A stretch of 7,257 nucleotides of DNA from Candidatus Gastranaerophilales bacterium (GCA_947589525.1 CANQAW010000086.1:1-7257), one strand, 5' to 3'. Positions 1-6,107 are shown, counted from the first letter of the stretch. Translations and numbers: made by a program. The notes: generated from the letters alone by a model not told the origin.

Positions 1-419
1 ACTTTTGTAATCGAGCCTTTATCGGGGAGAAAAGTATTGAGCGCTACTCTTCCGCATATTAATATAATTTTCGGTTTTAGAATTTCAAGCTGTTTATCAA
101 GATACTCTCTACAGCTTTCTTTTTCATAAGGCAAAGGGTCGCGGTTTTGAGGAGGACGGCATTTAATGGTATTACAAATGTACACATCTTTATTTCTTGA
201 CAATCCGACGGAATTTAAAATTTTATCCAGCAATTGCCCCGCACGTCCGACAAAAGGTTCTCCTTTAATATCTTCCCAATACCCCGGAGCTTCGCCGACA
301 AGGACAATATTGCCGTTTGCAACACCTGAAGAAAAAACAATATTTGTTCTCGTTTTACAAAGCGGACATTTCTCGCATTTAAGACATTTTTGTTCTATAA
401 GCTTCAATTCTTCAAACAT
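1..419 (-). CDS. Type-4 (4Fe-4S) uracil-DNA glycosylase, 3'-truncated by window edge
   Basis: The product should remove uracil from DNA (from cytosine deamination or dUTP misincorporation) to start base excision repair in the cytoplasm. About 139 residues are visible, against roughly 190-220 for the family; the C-terminal part, including the usual second active-site motif, lies beyond base 1. Visible family-4 hallmarks are a Cys-x2-Cys-Pro-Leu at residues 15-20, motif GEAPG at 42-46 followed by ED at 49-50, GxPFVGRAGQLLD at 53-65, and NTIKCRPPQNRDP at 83-95. C15, C18, C87 and C103 are the expected four iron-sulfur ligands. The start at 419 is the only in-frame ATG before an upstream stop at 453-455 (TAA on the minus strand). 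It has no Shine-Dalgarno sequence, but a -10-like box sits 6 bases upstream. The gene is divergent from the glycosyltransferase at 537. Family assignment is firm; substrate range is inferred from the family. Confidence 0.95.
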   Translation of the reverse strand, partial: MFEELKLIEQKCLKCEKCPLCKTRTNIVFSSGVANGNIVLVGEAPGYWEDIKGEPFVGRAGQLLDKILNSVGLSRNKDVYICNTIKCRPPQNRDPLPYEKESCREYLDKQLEILKPKIILICGRVALNTFLPDKGSITK

Positions 420-425
420 AAATTT

Positions 426-452
426 ATAATAGCATATCTTTGCAAAAGACAA
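426..452 (-). promoter_or_regulatory. Predicted promoter of the uracil-DNA glycosylase gene
   Basis: Read on the minus strand, TTGTCT (447-452) is followed after 15 bases by TATTAT (426-431). The -10 is preceded by TGC, an extended -10 signature. Only 6 bases (AAATTT) separate the -10 from the ATG, so transcription would start at or very near the start codon. A TATAAA overlapping the box (spacer 18) is an alternative -10. Assignment is by consensus only. Confidence 0.5.
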
Positions 453-502
453 TTATTTTTATTGTATAAAAACCTGTGCTTTTACATCATAGCTTAATTT
501 AA

Positions 503-530
503 TTGCCCAAATTTTATTTAAGCATATAAT
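503..530 (+). promoter_or_regulatory. Predicted promoter of GT1, apparently leaderless
   Basis: TTGCCC (503-508) is followed after 16 bases by a perfect TATAAT (525-530). The ATG of the glycosyltransferase follows only 6 bases later, so the predicted transcription start falls on or beside the start codon. No Shine-Dalgarno sequence is present, which fits a leaderless mRNA. The -35 matches the consensus at 4 of 6 positions. Confidence 0.6.
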
Positions 531-536
531 TATCTT

Positions 537-1532
537 ATGGAAAGCACAAAATTTTCAATTATTGTACCCTGTTACAATTCGGCTGAATTTGTACCGAGAT
601 GTCTGGACAGCATTTTAAATACAAAATACAAAAATCTTGAAATAATTTGTATTAATGACGGCTCAAAAGATAATACTCTTGAAATTTTAGACAAATACGC
701 ATCAAAAGACAGCAGAATAAAAGTAATTAATCAGCAAAACAAAGGCATAGGTGCAACCAGAAATGTCGGGCTTGAAAATGCATGCGGAGATTTTATACAT
801 TTTGTTGATTCTGATGATACTGTTGAAGAGCAAATATATGATGAGTTAAACAAATTCATCATAAAGCACAATCCCAATGTTGTACATTTTGGAGCAAACA
901 CATATTTAAACGGAAAATTGATTTCTCGCAAAAGCACGGATGAGCGTTTGTTTTACACATACAAAGATTATAAAAATTTTATCAAAGATTGTCGGGGTGC
1001 TTGCTGGGATAAAGCATGCAGTTTGAAATTTTTAAAACAAAACAACATCGATTTTATCTGTTCTAATTCGGGAGAGGACACTCATTTTACAAGGGCGGTC
1101 GTTTTGCTGTCGCCTTGTGTTCATCTTCTTCATAAAAATCTCTACAATTACATCATAAGACCAAACTCTACAATGTGCGTAAATACAAAATTACACAATA
1201 CATTTTATGTGTTTGAACAAACGGATTACACACAAAGACTTTTAAAACAAAAGTTTCAGGGAAAAGAGCTTGAAAAATACAACAAACAGTATAATAAATA
1301 TAAAATGAGACTTTATTATCTCGGGGACAAGAAATGTCTTCCCGAATTAAAAAAACAATACCTGCAAAATTGCAAAAAACGCCTTACAAGTTTTGAATAT
1401 TTGTACTTTATATTACACAAAAACATTTCATATATTTTAAGAAATTTATTTTCAGTAAGAAGAAATGTTGAAGGAACAAGCGCATGGGGCGTGATTTTGC
1501 TTGGTAAATATTTTAAAATATCTATAAAATAA
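537..1532 (+). CDS. Family 2 (GT-A) glycosyltransferase, GT1
   Basis: A 331-residue cytoplasmic or membrane-associated enzyme predicted to transfer a sugar from a nucleotide-sugar donor to a growing glycan, probably a capsule, O-antigen or surface glycoconjugate. The N-terminal GT-A fold shows the VPCYN strand at residues 10-14, NDGS at 40-43 (nucleotide-binding D41), NKGIGATRN at 68-76, and the metal-binding DSDD at 91-94. A later ACWDK at 155-159 and GED at 179-181 fit the acceptor/catalytic-base region. No transmembrane segment is evident. The C-terminus holds LRNLFSV (301-307) and then ILLGKYFKIS (320-329), resembling the tail of the radical SAM protein at 4759. The start at 537 is preceded by a perfect -10 box rather than a ribosome binding site. 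The 3' end overlaps the convergent recombinase gene by 11 bases. Donor and acceptor cannot be predicted. Confidence 0.92.
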   Translation: MESTKFSIIVPCYNSAEFVPRCLDSILNTKYKNLEIICINDGSKDNTLEILDKYASKDSRIKVINQQNKGIGATRNVGLENACGDFIHFVDSDDTVEEQIYDELNKFIIKHNPNVVHFGANTYLNGKLISRKSTDERLFYTYKDYKNFIKDCRGACWDKACSLKFLKQNNIDFICSNSGEDTHFTRAVVLLSPCVHLLHKNLYNYIIRPNSTMCVNTKLHNTFYVFEQTDYTQRLLKQKFQGKELEKYNKQYNKYKMRLYYLGDKKCLPELKKQYLQNCKKRLTSFEYLYFILHKNISYILRNLFSVRRNVEGTSAWGVILLGKYFKISIK

Positions 1533-2064
1533 AGTTTTTAAAGCTTTCTTCAATTTCTTCCTGTTCAATTCCTATATATCTTAAAGTCGTACTCGGACTA
1601 GAATGGTTAAAAATCTTTTGAAGCATGGCAACATCTTTAAATTTTTTATAATGGTGATAGCCGAAGGTCTTTCTCATTGTATGCGTGCCGATTTTTTCTT
1701 CAAGACCAATTGTATCGCAAGCATGTCTGATTATTCTGTAAGCGCTAAATCTGTTTAATCTGTTATTAAAAATCGTCTTAAACAAGGGGTCGCGGAGTGA
1801 TTTATTTTGCGTGTATTTGTCAAACATAGGTTTTAATTTAGCGTTTACGGGGAATTTTTTAAATTTCTTCGTCTTTTTTTCAATTATTTGTATGTAATTC
1901 TTACCGCGTACATCTTCAACATTTAGTGCAATTATATCGGAAATTCTTAAACCGCAATTTGTGCCTATGGTAAACAGCAATAAGTCTCTGGGGCTTTTTT
2001 TGGCGAGAAAGTCTTCTATTTTTTTGAGGTCTTCGAGTTTCCGTATAGGTTCAACCGTTCCCAT
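1522..2064 (-). CDS. Small tyrosine recombinase, catalytic domain only
   Basis: A 180-residue DNA strand-exchange enzyme of the tyrosine recombinase/phage integrase superfamily. The full catalytic set is visible: R40 (in CGLRISDI), K64 in the beta-hairpin (K63, K66 and K67 are alternatives), H128 and R131 (HTMRKTFG), H154 (NHSSPSTTLRYIG) and nucleophile Y163. It lacks the N-terminal core-binding (SAM-like) domain and arm-binding domain that bring typical integrases to about 300-400 residues. In length and architecture it resembles FimB/FimE-type invertases (about 200 residues), as well as small integrases of Firmicutes phages and plasmids. An AAGGAAA ribosome binding site (2073-2079) lies 8 bases from the ATG. 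The stop is TAG; read through, it would add only two further codons before a TAA. The gene shares orientation with the upstream exporter (179-base gap) and is convergent with GT1. Catalytic competence looks intact; the target site is unknown. Confidence 0.9.
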   Translation of the reverse strand: MGTVEPIRKLEDLKKIEDFLAKKSPRDLLLFTIGTNCGLRISDIIALNVEDVRGKNYIQIIEKKTKKFKKFPVNAKLKPMFDKYTQNKSLRDPLFKTIFNNRLNRFSAYRIIRHACDTIGLEEKIGTHTMRKTFGYHHYKKFKDVAMLQKIFNHSSPSTTLRYIGIEQEEIEESFKNFIL

Positions 2065-2072
2065 TTTAGAAG

Positions 2073-2079
2073 TTTCCTT
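2073..2079 (-). promoter_or_regulatory. Ribosome binding site of the recombinase gene
   Basis: AAGGAAA on the minus strand, 8 bases before the ATG at 2064. It fixes this start and contrasts with the absence of any such site before the UDG, GT1 and exporter genes. Confidence 0.7.
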
Positions 2080-2151
2080 TTTATTTTTTACTTGTAACTT
2101 ATTAAAGTTTATAAAAATTAAAAATTTCCAAACGAAAAATTATTTATTAAC

Positions 2152-2181
2152 AAATTTTAAAATTTAAATTCAAATTTGAAT
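2152..2181. repeat. Two adjacent 14-base perfect palindromes upstream of the recombinase
   Basis: AAATTTTAAAATTT (2152-2165) and ATTCAAATTTGAAT (2168-2181) are each exactly self-complementary, with centres 16 bases apart. They lie in the 179-base gap between the exporter stop and the recombinase start, about 90 bases upstream of the latter. They could be operator sites or recombinase-binding arms. In DNA this AT-rich, palindromes also arise by chance. The rest of the 2065-2243 gap shows no convincing promoter, terminator or gene. Confidence 0.4.
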
Positions 2182-2243
2182 GTACTTTACTTTAAGAGCC
2201 GTCTTTATCATATTTTCCGAAACTAAATTTTACTTTTTGAATT

Positions 2244-3467
2244 TTAACCGTAGAAATCAAGTTTTGATAATTTATAACTCAGAAAAAAACCGATTAACAG
2301 CATTAATATACCTAAGATAATAAACGTGTTTGAAATGCCCGTTAAATGAGCAACCGTACCCGCAAAAAGACTGCTTAGGGAAGTTGTTCCCAAAAAGCAC
2401 AGAGAATTAAAACTCATTACCCTGCCTCTTTTGGTGTCATCTATAACAGACTGCAAAAGCATGTTTTCGGGAGTTAAAAACGTAGTCAATCCAAAACCCG
2501 CACCAAACATCAATAATGCGGTTAACAGTTCCGATTTGGAAAAGCCGACAAGAATAAAACAAAAACAAGCAAGACACATACCGAAAAACATGGTTGTTCT
2601 CAATCCCCTTACGGAAGTTTTGGTTGCAAGCCAAAGGGAAGACATCAAAGAACCGACTCCCGTTGCGCCTAATATATATCCCAAAACGTCGGCTTTTTCT
2701 TTTAAAACATCGGCGGTATAAATGGGCATTAACATCGGATATATCATAATCAAAAAACAAAACGCCGCAAGATAAACCATTAATGTTAATATTTGAGGGG
2801 TCTTAACGCAATACATAAATCCTTCGCTCAAACCCTCAAGCAGTGTTTCATTTTTTATTTTTTCATCTTTTTTATCTTCTATTTTCATCATTTTAACCAA
2901 AACAACAATAGGAACAAGACAGATAAAATTAATTAAAAAACACATGCCCGTGCCGTAATACGCTATAATTACTCCTCCGATTGCAGGGCCGAGAAGTCTT
3001 GCAAGATTAAAGCAGGAAGAATTTAAAGATATGGCATTGCCTAAATCCCGCTTATCTTCAACAAGATGTACAAAGGTAGATTGCCTTAAAGGGCCGTCAA
3101 TTGAAGCTATGAAGTTTAAAAACATACCCAGAAGAACAATGTTCCAAATACGAATTAAACCAAAATACGTGAACAGCGTTATTAAAAGAGCCTGTAGAGC
3201 ATATAAAATCTGAACGGTCATAAGCAGTTTGTGTCTGTCAAATTTATCGGCGATAACGCCCGCAAAAGGAGTGACAAAAAATAAAGGAAATGCGTTAAAA
3301 AACATAACAACGCCCATTACAAACGGGGATTTCGTTAAATCATAAACAAGATAACTTATTGCAATATTTTGTATCCAAATTCCTATTTGAGAGACGGCAA
3401 GACCCGGGAAAAACAATCTGAAATTCCGATATTTAAATCCTCTAAACATTTCTTTTAATTTGTTCAT
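2244..3467 (-). CDS. MFS transporter, EntS-like (MFS_3) exporter family
   Basis: A 407-residue polytopic inner-membrane protein predicted to export a small molecule by proton antiport. Hydrophobic stretches run along the whole length, consistent with about 12 transmembrane helices in two halves. The hydrophilic central loop (residues about 195-210, rich in K, D and E) falls where expected. MFS motif A is clear at 70-80 (GVIADKFDRHK) between helices 2 and 3. The N-terminal pattern with FRGFKYRNFRLFF and SQIGIWIQ (9-33) is typical of the MFS_3 family, which includes the enterobactin exporter EntS and many uncharacterised drug or macrolide efflux proteins. No siderophore genes are visible, so the substrate is not assignable. 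There is no Shine-Dalgarno sequence; a promoter-like element lies just upstream. The gene is divergent from the GT2 operon and codirectional with the recombinase. Confidence 0.9.
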   Translation of the reverse strand: MNKLKEMFRGFKYRNFRLFFPGLAVSQIGIWIQNIAISYLVYDLTKSPFVMGVVMFFNAFPLFFVTPFAGVIADKFDRHKLLMTVQILYALQALLITLFTYFGLIRIWNIVLLGMFLNFIASIDGPLRQSTFVHLVEDKRDLGNAISLNSSCFNLARLLGPAIGGVIIAYYGTGMCFLINFICLVPIVVLVKMMKIEDKKDEKIKNETLLEGLSEGFMYCVKTPQILTLMVYLAAFCFLIMIYPMLMPIYTADVLKEKADVLGYILGATGVGSLMSSLWLATKTSVRGLRTTMFFGMCLACFCFILVGFSKSELLTALLMFGAGFGLTTFLTPENMLLQSVIDDTKRGRVMSFNSLCFLGTTSLSSLFAGTVAHLTGISNTFIILGILMLLIGFFLSYKLSKLDFYG

Positions 3468-3478
3468 AATATTATTTT

Positions 3479-3505
3479 AATATAAAATTTTTATCCCGCA
3501 GACAA
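3479..3505 (-). promoter_or_regulatory. Predicted promoter of the MFS exporter gene
   Basis: On the minus strand, TTGTCT (3500-3505) is followed after 15 bases by TATATT (3479-3484), 11 bases before the ATG at 3467. The -35 hexamer and the spacing are the same as in the predicted UDG promoter. The expected leader is only a few bases long and no ribosome binding site is visible. The surrounding DNA is so AT-rich that other -10 choices, such as TATTAA or TAATAT, are possible. Confidence 0.4.
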
Positions 3506-3557
3506 AGAAAAATGTATTAAAAAAACAATTGTTAATTGCCCGAAATCAAATATTAAA

Positions 3558-3579
3558 TTATATTAAAATTATATTAAAA
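3558..3579. repeat. Tandem 11-base direct repeat between divergent genes
   Basis: TTATATTAAAA occurs twice without a gap (3558-3568 and 3569-3579), preceded by a partial third copy at 3551-3557 (TATTAAA). The 11-base period is close to one helical turn, so the copies face the same side of the DNA. It sits in the 206-base space between the divergent exporter and GT2 starts. It could bind a regulator, act as an upstream (UP-like) element or bend the DNA; low complexity is the alternative explanation. Confidence 0.5.
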
Positions 3580-3637
3580 CTGTATTTATTAAGTTTATCC
3601 ATGATAACATTAAATATACGGACGGATTTTAATTATA

Positions 3638-3665
3638 TTGAAAACCGTATTAATTTTATTATATT
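3638..3665 (+). promoter_or_regulatory. Predicted promoter of the GT2-radical SAM operon
   Basis: TTGAAA (3638-3643, 5 of 6 to consensus) is followed after 16 bases by TATATT (3660-3665), and the ATG comes 8 bases later at 3674. A GAGG at 3666-3669 could look like a ribosome binding site, but it would lie upstream of the predicted transcription start, leaving the mRNA nearly leaderless. A similar TATATT at 3634-3639 could instead give a leader of about 30 bases in which the GAGG is used. Confidence 0.5.
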
Positions 3666-4174
3666 GAGGCAGTATGATTACTAATCAAACAAAAAAAGTT
3701 TCTGTTATAATTCCCGTGTATAACGTAGAGGAATTTCTCAGAGAATGTCTGGATAGCGTAATTAATCAAACATATAAAAATTTGGAAATAATATTAATTG
3801 ACGACGGTTCTACAGACGGTTCGGGTGTAATTTGCGACGAATACGAAAAAAAAGATAAAAGAATTAAAGTTGCTCATCAGGAAAACAAAGGCGTATCCAA
3901 AGCAAGAAATGCGGGATACAGGCTGGCAGGGGGAGATTATGTCATATTCCTTGATTCGGACGACATCTTTGATTTAGCATTAATTGAAAAAATGCTTGAT
4001 GTTTCACTTAAATATCAAACAGAAATAACCATTTGCAAGGAAAAGGGTTTTAGAGACAATCTGCAAGAATGCTGGCCTATTGAATCGGATTGCGAAAAAT
4101 ACCGAATGCCCGAGCCTATGGTTGTATTTAATACGGATACCAAAGGGGATATAATCTTTAATTTTTGTACACTG

Positions 4175-4177
4175 TAG
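4175..4177 (+). other. Premature in-frame amber codon in GT2
   Basis: TAG falls two codons before the conserved Trp of the WDKLYK motif. Related family 2 enzymes commonly have a small residue such as Ser or Ala here (GT1 has Ala), so a TCG (Ser) to TAG single-base change is a plausible origin. No frameshift accompanies it. Other stops in the window are TAA or TGA, plus one TAG ending the recombinase. Confidence 0.85.
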
Positions 4178-4741
4178 GCTTGGGATAAATTATACAAAAA
4201 AGAATTTCTTGACAAAAATAACATAGTTTTTTTGGAAGACAGAGAAGTAGAAGCTAATGAAGATTTAATATTTGTCGGAGAAACATTTGCAAAAGCCTCA
4301 AGAATTATTTGTATGGACGATTATTTAATAATGCATCGTTATCACAATAAATCCCTTGATGCGCTAAGGCGGGACGATACTCCCTTTTTAGCGCTTAAGC
4401 GCTTAGAAGAAAAATTAAAAGAAGCAAATGTATACGAAAAAGTACGGCAAAGCTTTATTAATTTAGCCTTGGCGCATCTGTTCTGGCAAACCAGCAAGCG
4501 AATTAATAACAAAAAAGTATATGACTCGATGCGCAGAGTCTGGATGAAGCATTTTGAATTTAAAAAATATCCGCAAAGTTATTTTTACAATATTGAAAGA
4601 TACAAAACATGCATGAAATATCTGAAATACACTTATGCGCAATACAAAGCAATAGAAGCTTTAAAAAGATTATGCATTTTCGATAAAAATGACACTCACA
4701 TAAAAATAACCTTATTTGGAATAAAAATAAACATAAGCAGG

Positions 4742-4750
4742 AAAGGAAAA
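4742..4750 (+). promoter_or_regulatory. Ribosome binding site of the radical SAM gene, inside GT2
   Basis: AAAGGAAAA lies within the last codons of GT2, about 8 bases before the ATG at 4759. Together with the ATGA overlap it supports the choice of 4759 rather than the later in-frame Met7, and it allows some independent translation of the radical SAM protein despite the stop in GT2. Confidence 0.6.
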
Positions 4751-4758
4751 GATAAAAG

Positions 4759-6102
4759 ATGAGAAGTCCGAAAGATATGGAGATAATCCAAATTGATATT
4801 ACTAATGAATGCGTTCACAGATGTTCGAATTGTACTCGTTTTTGCGGACATCATAAAAAACCTTTCTATATGGATTTTGACACCTTCAAAAAAGCCGTTG
4901 ATTCAATGGACGGATACGAAGGCATTTTAGGAATAATCGGAGGAGAACCGACCATTCACCCCGAATTTGAAAAATTTGCCAAATATCTGGGTTCAAAAAG
5001 ATTATGCAAACCAAACACAGTCGCAAGAGAGCCGATTGAACAGCTATTACCCTATATTGAAGAAAATGTTTTTTTACCGTTAGATGTAGGATGCAGAGCG
5101 GGATTATGGAGCAGTTTAAATAAAACATATTATAAACATTTTGAAACTATTAACGAATGCTTTGATTATCAGGCATTAAACGACCACAACAACACCTGTA
5201 TGCACCAAGCGCTTTTGATGAGCCGAAAAGAATGCGGATTAAGCGATGAAGAATGGATTCCTCAAAGAGATAACTGCTGGATACAAAATACTTGGTCAGC
5301 TACAATTACTCCTAAAGGATGCTTTTTCTGCGAAGTAGCAGGTTCGCTGGATATGTTATTTGACGGCCCCGGAGGCTGGCCGATAGAAAAAGGCTGGTGG
5401 AAAAGAACTCCTGAAGATTTTAAAGACCAGCTTCATTGGTGCGAATTATGTTCTTGCGGATTTGATGTTCCCACAAGACTTTCCACGGACGGAAGAGACG
5501 ATGTCACTCCTTTAATATATGAAAAATTAAAAGCAATCGGTTCACCAAAAGCTTTAAAAGGCGATGTGGTTGTTCATACAAAAGAAGAATATCAAAAAAA
5601 TAAACATTCTTATAAAGCTTTTGAAAAAAGCAACGATTATATGAACGTCAATAATTCGATAAGAGTAAGAAACAGCGCCAGCATAATGCCGAGAAGCTTT
5701 GAAATCTGCAAACCCTCGCACTTGGGAAAAATATTGTCCAAAAAGCCCAAAGACTGGATAATAGTAAGCCCGAATAAATTTACCGCATTGAAATTAAAAA
5801 AATACCTGTCAAATTTAATTATAAACCCCGGTTGTATGTATACATATAATAAAGCCGTTGCTTTTAATGTTATTGCAACAAGCACAAGAGACCATCTTGA
5901 CGACAACACTCTTAGTTATGAAAATTTATTTAAAGTTTATCCGCAAGATAAAATTATACCCGTCAAAATCGTAGGAAAATCAATACGTCTGTTAAGAAAC
6001 ATTTTTTCCGTTGCAAACGAATACAAATACGAGAAAAAATATAAAGTGGTAAAGGTTTTGGGAGTTAAAATAAGCCACAGAATAAAAGAAAAGGTTCACT
6101 AA
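4759..6102 (+). CDS. Radical SAM protein of a glycan-locus type, function unknown
   Basis: A 447-residue predicted radical S-adenosylmethionine enzyme. The 4Fe-4S/SAM motif C18-x3-C22-x2-C25 follows QIDITNE (11-17), with an extra C29 and then GHHKKPFYM (30-38). The SAM-binding GGEPT is at 61-65, followed by HPEFEKF. A second Cys group is C173, C188, C191, C228, C231 and C233, with TITPKGCFFCEVAG at 182-195 and the aromatic, Gly-rich GPGGWPIEKGWWKRTPEDF at 203-221. This layout suggests a SPASM/twitch-like auxiliary iron-sulfur cluster. Residues about 290-400 form a region I do not recognise. The end carries LRNIFSV (412-418) and KVLGVKIS (432-439), like the tail of GT1. It overlaps GT2 by 4 bases and precedes a strong terminator, so the two form one operon. 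A role in modifying a surface sugar, lipid or peptide is inferred from context only; no substrate can be named. Confidence 0.88.
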   Translation: MRSPKDMEIIQIDITNECVHRCSNCTRFCGHHKKPFYMDFDTFKKAVDSMDGYEGILGIIGGEPTIHPEFEKFAKYLGSKRLCKPNTVAREPIEQLLPYIEENVFLPLDVGCRAGLWSSLNKTYYKHFETINECFDYQALNDHNNTCMHQALLMSRKECGLSDEEWIPQRDNCWIQNTWSATITPKGCFFCEVAGSLDMLFDGPGGWPIEKGWWKRTPEDFKDQLHWCELCSCGFDVPTRLSTDGRDDVTPLIYEKLKAIGSPKALKGDVVVHTKEEYQKNKHSYKAFEKSNDYMNVNNSIRVRNSASIMPRSFEICKPSHLGKILSKKPKDWIIVSPNKFTALKLKKYLSNLIINPGCMYTYNKAVAFNVIATSTRDHLDDNTLSYENLFKVYPQDKIIPVKIVGKSIRLLRNIFSVANEYKYEKKYKVVKVLGVKISHRIKEKVH

Positions 6103-6107
6103 AACTT

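Larger units (their letters stand above)
3674..4762 (+). pseudogene. Family 2 (GT-A) glycosyltransferase, GT2, interrupted by an in-frame TAG
   Basis: A single 363-codon frame runs from the ATG at 3674 to the TGA at 4760-4762, broken only by TAG at codon 168 (4175-4177). The first part (167 residues) holds the nucleotide-sugar binding half: VIIPVYN at residues 11-17, IDDGSTDGS at 42-50, NKGVSKARN at 71-79 and metal-binding DSDD at 94-97. Immediately after the stop, in the same frame, comes AWDKLYKKEFL (169-179), then EANED (193-197) in the usual catalytic-base region, and a long helical, basic C-terminus ending in ITLFGIKINIS. These are consecutive parts of one glycosyltransferase. The truncated product would lack the acceptor/catalytic half. 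A TTG at 4232 could start the second part, but it has no ribosome binding site. The TGA overlaps the ATG of the radical SAM gene (ATGA), implying translational coupling that the stop would weaken. The likeliest reading is a recent nonsense mutation; sequencing error and suppression are alternatives. Confidence 0.85.

Noticed and set aside
166..429. Open frame on the plus strand over the left end
   Set aside because: It is antisense to the uracil-DNA glycosylase, whose minus-strand frame carries unmistakable family motifs; this frame matches nothing recognisable.
1530..2110. 8-base direct repeat TAAAGTTT (1530-1537 and 2103-2110) flanking the recombinase as attachment sites
   Set aside because: Eight AT-rich bases recur readily by chance in this DNA, and there is no longer flanking identity or target gene such as a tRNA.
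2431..2760. Open frames on both strands within the exporter region
   Set aside because: They are shadows of the MFS coding sequence, with no family motifs and unnatural composition.
4209..4237. Internal promoter from a perfect TTGACA at 4209-4214 in GT2
   Set aside because: No acceptable -10 hexamer is found 15-19 bases downstream; the bases there are TTGGAA.
4232..4762. Second half of GT2 as an independent gene starting at TTG
   Set aside because: It is in frame with the first half, has no ribosome binding site, and family motifs (WDKLYK) begin upstream of the TTG directly after the TAG. It is therefore part of the interrupted gene.
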